A stretch of DNA of 54,234 bases from Pseudofrankia saprophytica. GTDB taxonomy: Bacteria; Actinomycetota; Actinomycetes; Frankiales; Frankiaceae. The stretch spans positions 1,293,489-1,347,722 of the forward strand of contig NZ_KI912266.1 in NCBI RefSeq assembly GCF_000235425.2, given 5' to 3'. Shown here in pieces: positions 49,956 to 54,234 of this stretch (position 1 is the first letter of the stretch; each line of letters opens with the position of its first letter). The notes beneath the pieces were generated by a model that saw only the letters and a program-made list of their open reading frames with translations, was not told the DNA's origin and did not search any database. The position numbers and the translations under genes are program-made.

Positions 49956-51854
49956 GTGAGCAATGTGCCACCGACACCGTACGGCGAGGAAGGCGACGCG
50001 CGACCGGTATCCCTCATCGGCGCACAGTTCTCCGCGACCACCCCACCGTCCGGCGAGGACAGCGGTGATCTACGTCACGGGGACGCCGACGACCCGGGCA
50101 CGTCACCCTCGTCGCGGTCCGGCAGGCGCCGCCACCGGCGCGGGCGCGCGGGTGCTCCCCCGTCCACGACCGCCCCGCACGGCGACGAGGCGTTCCACCT
50201 CGATGGCCGCCCGACGGATCCCCCGCCTGCGAGCGAGGCCCGGCGAGAGCCGGCGAGGCGACCGGAGCCCGCCCTCGCGGACGTGACGACCCAGCCGGTC
50301 GCACCGCCGACCGCGCCTCCGCCCACGGTCACCCCGGCGGGCGGCGGGGCGAGCCGGCCGCCGCGGCCCGAGCCAGCCGAGGATGGCCCCCCCAGGCAGC
50401 CGTCTCCGGCGCGGACGGGCTGGCTGCCGGCGACTCCATTCGCGGCCGCGCCACGCGGTCCGGAACCGGCGCAACCAGATCCAGGCGACCGGGCGGTGCC
50501 GCCCAGGCAGCGGCCCACGGTCGCACCACCACCGCCCTCGATGCCGCCGGGCGCCGAAGCGACCTCGTTCTCGCCGCCGATACCACCAGTACCACCACCG
50601 TCGCCGGTTGCCGGTGGTCGACCGGCGGCCCGGCCGCCGACGGCCAGGCCGCGGCCGTCCGCGGCTCCGACGGCGAGCGAGGCGACGACGGTTCCGAAAG
50701 AGGCGTGGGCGAGCGCCGGCCGGGCCGAGGCGCGGACGGCCGGTCCAGCGGGCACCAGGTTGCCCGCTGTCATCGCCGGGTCGGCCGCCGCCCGCCGGCC
50801 CTCGGCGGGACCGCCACCCGCCGTGCCCGCCGACGAGGACTGGAGCTGGGACGCGGACCACGACGATGACGACCTGGCTCCGTGGGACGAGATCCCGCTG
50901 CGCGAGTCGCTCGCCGACCGGGCCGCGGCCGACCTGCCCGGGTCGTGGCGGATCGGGGTCACCTCCGCGTTCCCCTACTCCGGTACCACCACGCTGGTCG
51001 GCATCCTCGGCCTGGTGCTCACCGGGGCGCGGGGCGAGTCCGTTCTCGCCGTCGACCTGCGCCCACGGACCTGGGCGGACGAGGACCCGGACGAGCCACG
51101 CGGCGACCCGTTGTGCCCCCGGGTGGGGGCGCCCGGCGACGTCACCGTGGCGGACATCGCCCGCCGCCGCGGCGGCGCGGCCGGCGCGCTCCGCGAGCTG
51201 ATCGGGGGCCCGGCCCGGCCCGGCACCCCGGAACTCGATGTCGTGCCGCTCAGCCGCGGCGAGGGGACCGGCGGCGGTTCCGGCGCGATGGTCCCCGCGG
51301 ACGACACCGTCACCCCCGGGATGCTGCGAACCGCTCTCAGCCACCTAACCCGCGCCTACCCGCTGGTACTGGTGGATGCGCCCATCGACGCTCCGCTGTC
51401 CCCGACGGCGCTGCGGGCAAGCGACCTGGTCGTCGTCGTGAGCCTCGCCGCGCCGGCGGACCTCGACCGGACCGCGGCGGCGCTGCGCGACCCCGCGGCG
51501 CCCCTGCTCCCCGTCGACGCGCAGGGGCGGAGGCCGCCGGTGATCGCCGCCGTGGTCTCGCCACGGCGGGGCCGCTGGTCGCCGCGCACCAGAGCGGCCG
51601 CCGGCCGGCTGACCAGACACGTCGACGCCCTGGTCCGGATCCCCTATGAGAGCCGGCTCGACCCGAGCCGGCGCGCGCCGGTGCGCATTCCCCGGCTACG
51701 CGCCAGCACCCGGCGGTCTTACCTCTATCTCGGGGTCGCCGTGGTCGAACGGCTAGTCAGGCTCGCGGCCGAGGAATCAACCAAGACGGGCGCAACGACC
51801 AACGACACAACTCGGGGGAGCACTCCGGAAACGCTGCGGACGCCCGTCGTATGA
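49956..51854 (+). CDS. ParA/MinD-like NTPase with disordered N-terminus, conjugation-region protein
   Basis: 632 residues from GTG 49956 (GGAGGG 9 nt upstream). The first about 325 residues are Pro/Ala/Arg/Thr-rich and likely disordered. The C-terminal part has a P-loop variant SAFPYSGTTTLVGIL (no GKT Lys), VLAVDLRPRTW, ELDVVPLSRG and YPLVLVDAPIDAPLSP with the ParA-type aspartates, VVVVSLAAPADLDRTAAAL and ILRVPY-like RIPYESRLDP. This kind of variant Walker A NTPase occurs in actinobacterial ESX and T4SS-like loci. It opens the plus-strand conjugation operon, ahead of two membrane proteins. Catalytic competence without the Lys is doubtful. Confidence 0.65.
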   Translation: MSNVPPTPYGEEGDARPVSLIGAQFSATTPPSGEDSGDLRHGDADDPGTSPSSRSGRRRHRRGRAGAPPSTTAPHGDEAFHLDGRPTDPPPASEARREPARRPEPALADVTTQPVAPPTAPPPTVTPAGGGASRPPRPEPAEDGPPRQPSPARTGWLPATPFAAAPRGPEPAQPDPGDRAVPPRQRPTVAPPPPSMPPGAEATSFSPPIPPVPPPSPVAGGRPAARPPTARPRPSAAPTASEATTVPKEAWASAGRAEARTAGPAGTRLPAVIAGSAAARRPSAGPPPAVPADEDWSWDADHDDDDLAPWDEIPLRESLADRAAADLPGSWRIGVTSAFPYSGTTTLVGILGLVLTGARGESVLAVDLRPRTWADEDPDEPRGDPLCPRVGAPGDVTVADIARRRGGAAGALRELIGGPARPGTPELDVVPLSRGEGTGGGSGAMVPADDTVTPGMLRTALSHLTRAYPLVLVDAPIDAPLSPTALRASDLVVVVSLAAPADLDRTAAALRDPAAPLLPVDAQGRRPPVIAAVVSPRRGRWSPRTRAAAGRLTRHVDALVRIPYESRLDPSRRAPVRIPRLRASTRRSYLYLGVAVVERLVRLAAEESTKTGATTNDTTRGSTPETLRTPVV

Positions 51855-51903
51855 TTCGCCAGACCTGCGGTCCGTTGGGGCGCAGTGCCCGCAGGAAGGA
51901 CCC

Positions 51904-52329
51904 ATGATGATCGCCGATGTCGCATCCGCGCGGGCGACAGTGTTGCTCGCGGCGGTTGAAGTCACACCGGACCCGACGAAGGCGCCCGGCCTCAACGCCC
52001 TGAAAGACCTGGTCAACGGCCTCGCGGCTTACGCGGCCATCGCGGCGGTCGCCTCGATTCTCCTGGGCGGCATCGCCTGGGCGCTCGGCGACCGGATGGG
52101 GCTCGACCGGGCCTCGTCCGTGGGCAAGAGCGGGGTGCTCGCCGGCTGCGGGCTGGCATTCCTCGTCGGCATCGCCGCGGTGCTGGTCAACTTCTTCCTC
52201 GCGACCGGCAGCTCGGCGTCCGCCGGACCACTCGAGACCGGCGGGACCGGTAGCCCACGCCCTCCGGCGGTGGTCCAGCTGGTGGACAGCGCCGCCGTGG
52301 TCCATGACGAACCTTCCGCAAACACCTGA
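51904..52329 (+). CDS. Two-span membrane protein, VirB2/DUF6112-like
   Basis: 141 residues; AGGAAGG 6 nt before ATG 51904 (a second ATG follows). Signal-like N-terminus, then two hydrophobic segments around 45-65 (AYAAIAAVASILLGGIAWALG) and 80-105 (GVLAGCGLAFLVGIAAVLVNFFLA) joined by a GDRMGLDRASSVGKSG loop. The small Ala/Gly-rich two-helix design and operon position match pilin/VirB2-like DUF6112 proteins of actinobacterial T4SS-type loci. C-terminal tail is polar and variable. Confidence 0.7.
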   Translation: MMIADVASARATVLLAAVEVTPDPTKAPGLNALKDLVNGLAAYAAIAAVASILLGGIAWALGDRMGLDRASSVGKSGVLAGCGLAFLVGIAAVLVNFFLATGSSASAGPLETGGTGSPRPPAVVQLVDSAAVVHDEPSANT

Positions 52330-52398
52330 GATGTTCTCCAGGTACGGGCGGGCCGGTATTGGGATGATGGCCCTGCCGACGGGGAGGGGGAGTGCGCG

Positions 52399-53187
52399 TT
52401 GGCCGACATCATGGAGTGGGCAACCCGACGACTGGTCCTGGTGATCATCGCGGCGGTGGTCGTCACGACCGCCGTCATGCTTCCCATCGGGTTGGTCCTC
52501 GGCCGGCACTCGACGTCAGCCGACGACCGCCAGCCCTTGGGAGCCAGCACCCCTCCCGCTTCCCCGCCACCCGCCACAGCCACTGTGACCGTGGTGCCAT
52601 CGCCAGCCTCTGACGGCGTGGACCATACCGCCGAACCGGCCGGCGCTCTGCCAGGCGCGCCGAGCCGAGTGAACGAGTTCGGAATTCCGGTCGGCTACCC
52701 CCATACCGAGGCCGGCGCCATCAGCGCCTGCGGCAACTACGTCTCCGCGTACAGCGACGTCCGCAATCGTGAGCCTTCACGCATCCAACTAGTGTTGAAC
52801 TCAATTGCAACAGGCGACGCCGGCAACCAAGTGAGCGATCGTATAATCAAGTCAGACCAAAAAAATGCAACAAGTGTGGGCGCAAATTCAATCACGGACC
52901 CTAATTTGAACTTCAACCTTCGAGTAGTCGGATTTATCGCCAAGACGTCTTCACATGATTCTGCAACAATATCCATCTGGTCAGTCGGCGGATTTGGAAT
53001 CTACGACAACACCAACCAGGTGGCCGCACCACAAGAAATTTGGGGCTCCGACGACTGCACCGTACGCTGGGACAACGAGGACTGGAAGCTCTCAGCAGCG
53101 GTCGACGGGTCTAGGGGTCCAACAATCACTCAAAGGCCGGGCGAAAATTTCCGACGGTTTTCTTACATCGGGGGTCCTTCGACATGA
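52399..53187 (+). CDS. Membrane-anchored protein with extracytoplasmic domain, T4SS-like locus
   Basis: 262 residues from TTG 52399, with GGGGGAG 6 nt upstream. A membrane segment (VLVIIAAVVVTTAVMLPIGLVL) at about 13-34, a Pro/Thr/Ala linker, then a globular domain from about 100 (EFGIPVGYPHTEAGAISACGNYVSAYSD) with two Cys. The last part has LVLNSIATGDAGNQVSDRI and WDNEDWKLSAAVDGS, typical of NTF2-like (TcpC/VirB8-type) domains. Base composition falls sharply at about 52790-53160 (runs such as caattcaatc, AT-rich codons), unlike the rest of the window. The ATGA overlap with the next gene shows coupling. Confidence 0.65.
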   Translation: MADIMEWATRRLVLVIIAAVVVTTAVMLPIGLVLGRHSTSADDRQPLGASTPPASPPPATATVTVVPSPASDGVDHTAEPAGALPGAPSRVNEFGIPVGYPHTEAGAISACGNYVSAYSDVRNREPSRIQLVLNSIATGDAGNQVSDRIIKSDQKNATSVGANSITDPNLNFNLRVVGFIAKTSSHDSATISIWSVGGFGIYDNTNQVAAPQEIWGSDDCTVRWDNEDWKLSAAVDGSRGPTITQRPGENFRRFSYIGGPST

Positions 53188-54234
53188 CCATGAGCCCGTC
53201 GCAGTCACAAACCCTCGCCATTAGCTTCGACCCGTTCGGCCCTTTTAAGGACGCTGTCTCCGGGACGGCGGATAGTTTTCTTGACTCCATTGGCACGGCG
53301 TTCTGCAACATGGCGGCGGATCTGTCGTCGTCGGTGTTCAGCTTCGCGTCGCAGAAGACGGCCGTTGACCTGCGGGCCGACTACGTGGTTGAGAACTACA
53401 ACATCGTCTTCGGGGTCGCGGTCCTGATCGTGACCGGCCTGTTCCTGTGTTCGTGCGTCGTGGGCGCCGTCCGTGGTGACCCGCACGTCTTCGCGCGGGC
53501 GATCGCCTCCACTGGCACGGCAATTCTTGGCTCGTTCGTCGCGCTGACCCTCCTGCAGATGGTGCTCACCGCGTCCGACGGCGTCGCCGACGCGTTCGGC
53601 GACGGACAGCCGCTGGGCGCGAGTCTCGTCGGTCAGCTGCGAGCGTTGCCGGAACAGGGCAACTTCGCGCTCGACATGGTGCTCTCGTTGCTGGTCGCGC
53701 TGTTCTCATTCGCGCTCTTCGTGGTGCTTTACATCCGGAAAGTCGTGATCATCGTCGTGGCGGTGTTCATCCCGATCTACCTCGCCGGGCAGCCCGCGAT
53801 GTCGACCAGCGCCTGGATGAAGCGCGCCACCGAGATCCTCGTCGCACTCGTGTTCGCCAAGCCGGTGATCTACGTGATCTTCACCCTTGGTGCCGGCATG
53901 GCCAGTGACAGCACCGGTTCAGCGGCCGATCAGACGTTGACCATTCTCAGCGGCGTCGTCGTGATGATCGCCGCAGTGTTCTCGCCGTTCCTGCTCCTAC
54001 AGCTGTTCGCGTTCGCCGATGTTCAGCTGATGCGCGCGGTCGGCAGTGCCGGCCGACGCGGCGCGGCGTCCTTCGGCCAGGGCGCGGGCGCGCTGCTTGG
54101 TTCCACGTCTCGGGACACATTCCGCGGCATTGGAGCCCGGCTGCAGACCCGCAACCGCGGCATGCTCGGCGGTGCTGGCGCGGCGTTGCCGGCCGGCGTC
54201 GGCGGCGGAGCCACCGCCGGCGGCCTGGGTCGGC
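53184..54234 (+). CDS. Polytopic membrane protein, VirB6/TrbL-like, truncated by window end
   Basis: ATG 53184 overlaps the previous stop as ATGA; the 350 codons visible are open to the edge. After about 75 residues there is a series of membrane segments: NIVFGVAVLIVTGLFLCSCVVG, STGTAILGSFVALTLLQMVL, VLSLLVALFSFALFVVLYIR, VVIIVVAVFIPIYLAGQP, VALVFAKPVIYVIFTLGAG and LTILSGVVVMIAAVFSPFLLLQLF. A Gly/Ala/Arg-rich cytoplasmic part follows. The layout (soluble start, multiple spans, long Gly-rich tail) fits VirB6/TrbL channel proteins of conjugative T4SS. Missing from gene lists because the stop is outside. Confidence 0.8.
   Translation, partial: MTMSPSQSQTLAISFDPFGPFKDAVSGTADSFLDSIGTAFCNMAADLSSSVFSFASQKTAVDLRADYVVENYNIVFGVAVLIVTGLFLCSCVVGAVRGDPHVFARAIASTGTAILGSFVALTLLQMVLTASDGVADAFGDGQPLGASLVGQLRALPEQGNFALDMVLSLLVALFSFALFVVLYIRKVVIIVVAVFIPIYLAGQPAMSTSAWMKRATEILVALVFAKPVIYVIFTLGAGMASDSTGSAADQTLTILSGVVVMIAAVFSPFLLLQLFAFADVQLMRAVGSAGRRGAASFGQGAGALLGSTSRDTFRGIGARLQTRNRGMLGGAGAALPAGVGGGATAGGLGR

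Overview
The window is 54 kb of very GC-rich DNA (about 70 percent or more by eye) with GTG and TTG starts, GC-rich third codon positions and many Pro/Ala/Thr-rich linkers. It belongs to an actinobacterium. The E1/E2 dehydrogenase set, FadE5-type dehydrogenase, F420-type LLM oxidoreductase, DUF6458 protein and NHL-sensor Ser/Thr kinases fit a Frankia-like lineage. That placement is inference from gene content, not from a marker gene.

Left part (1-12.4 kb): metal homeostasis and housekeeping. A zinc-type ABC importer (ATPase truncated at the edge, plus binding lipoprotein), a DUF2470 haem-utilisation-type protein under an almost perfect DtxR/IdeR iron box, a GT-C membrane glycosyltransferase, an alanine/aspartate-type aminotransferase, a Zur-like Fur regulator, a CapA-like lipoprotein and an LLM oxidoreductase. 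Zur-box-like sites lie before the importer and before the regulator. A cluster of four DnaA-box-like sites sits at 6190-6254.

Middle (12.5-26.5 kb): an E1alpha-E1beta-E2 2-oxoacid dehydrogenase operon, two small proteins, a FadE5-like acyl-CoA dehydrogenase with a 17/18 inverted repeat upstream, a lipoprotein, a two-gene ABC-2 exporter whose ATPase lacks a canonical start codon, and a large zinc ribbon-adenylate cyclase-AAA-TPR signalling protein.

26.8-34.2 kb: a divergent five-gene glycuronan (alginate/glucuronan-like) module. Tat lipoprotein with a PL14-like lyase domain, UDP-glucose dehydrogenase, processive GT2 synthase, membrane-anchored beta-helix protein and beta-helix lipoprotein. 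This is the strongest candidate for an undescribed system.

34.3-46.7 kb: a Pro-rich protein, a small membrane protein, a STAS protein lacking the phosphorylatable Ser, pgi, two tandem paralogous Ser/Thr kinases with extracellular NHL beta-propellers, and a Tat/lipoprotein BBE-type flavin oxidase.

47.0-54.2 kb (right end): a conjugation/type IV secretion-like region. Small membrane protein, SLT-NlpC/P60 cell-wall hydrolase, two membrane-anchored proteins with extracytoplasmic domains, excisionase-type HTH, ParA/MinD-like NTPase, two-TM VirB2/DUF6112-like protein and a VirB6/TrbL-like protein running off the edge.

Two interspersed repeat families stand out. Family 1 (about 200-250 bp; 3131, 3432, 17556, 26552) usually sits just after a stop codon. 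Family 2 (about 61 bp units; 19882, 21080, 49502) occurs as tandem sets. No tRNA, rRNA, CRISPR array, insertion sequence or integrase was recognised.
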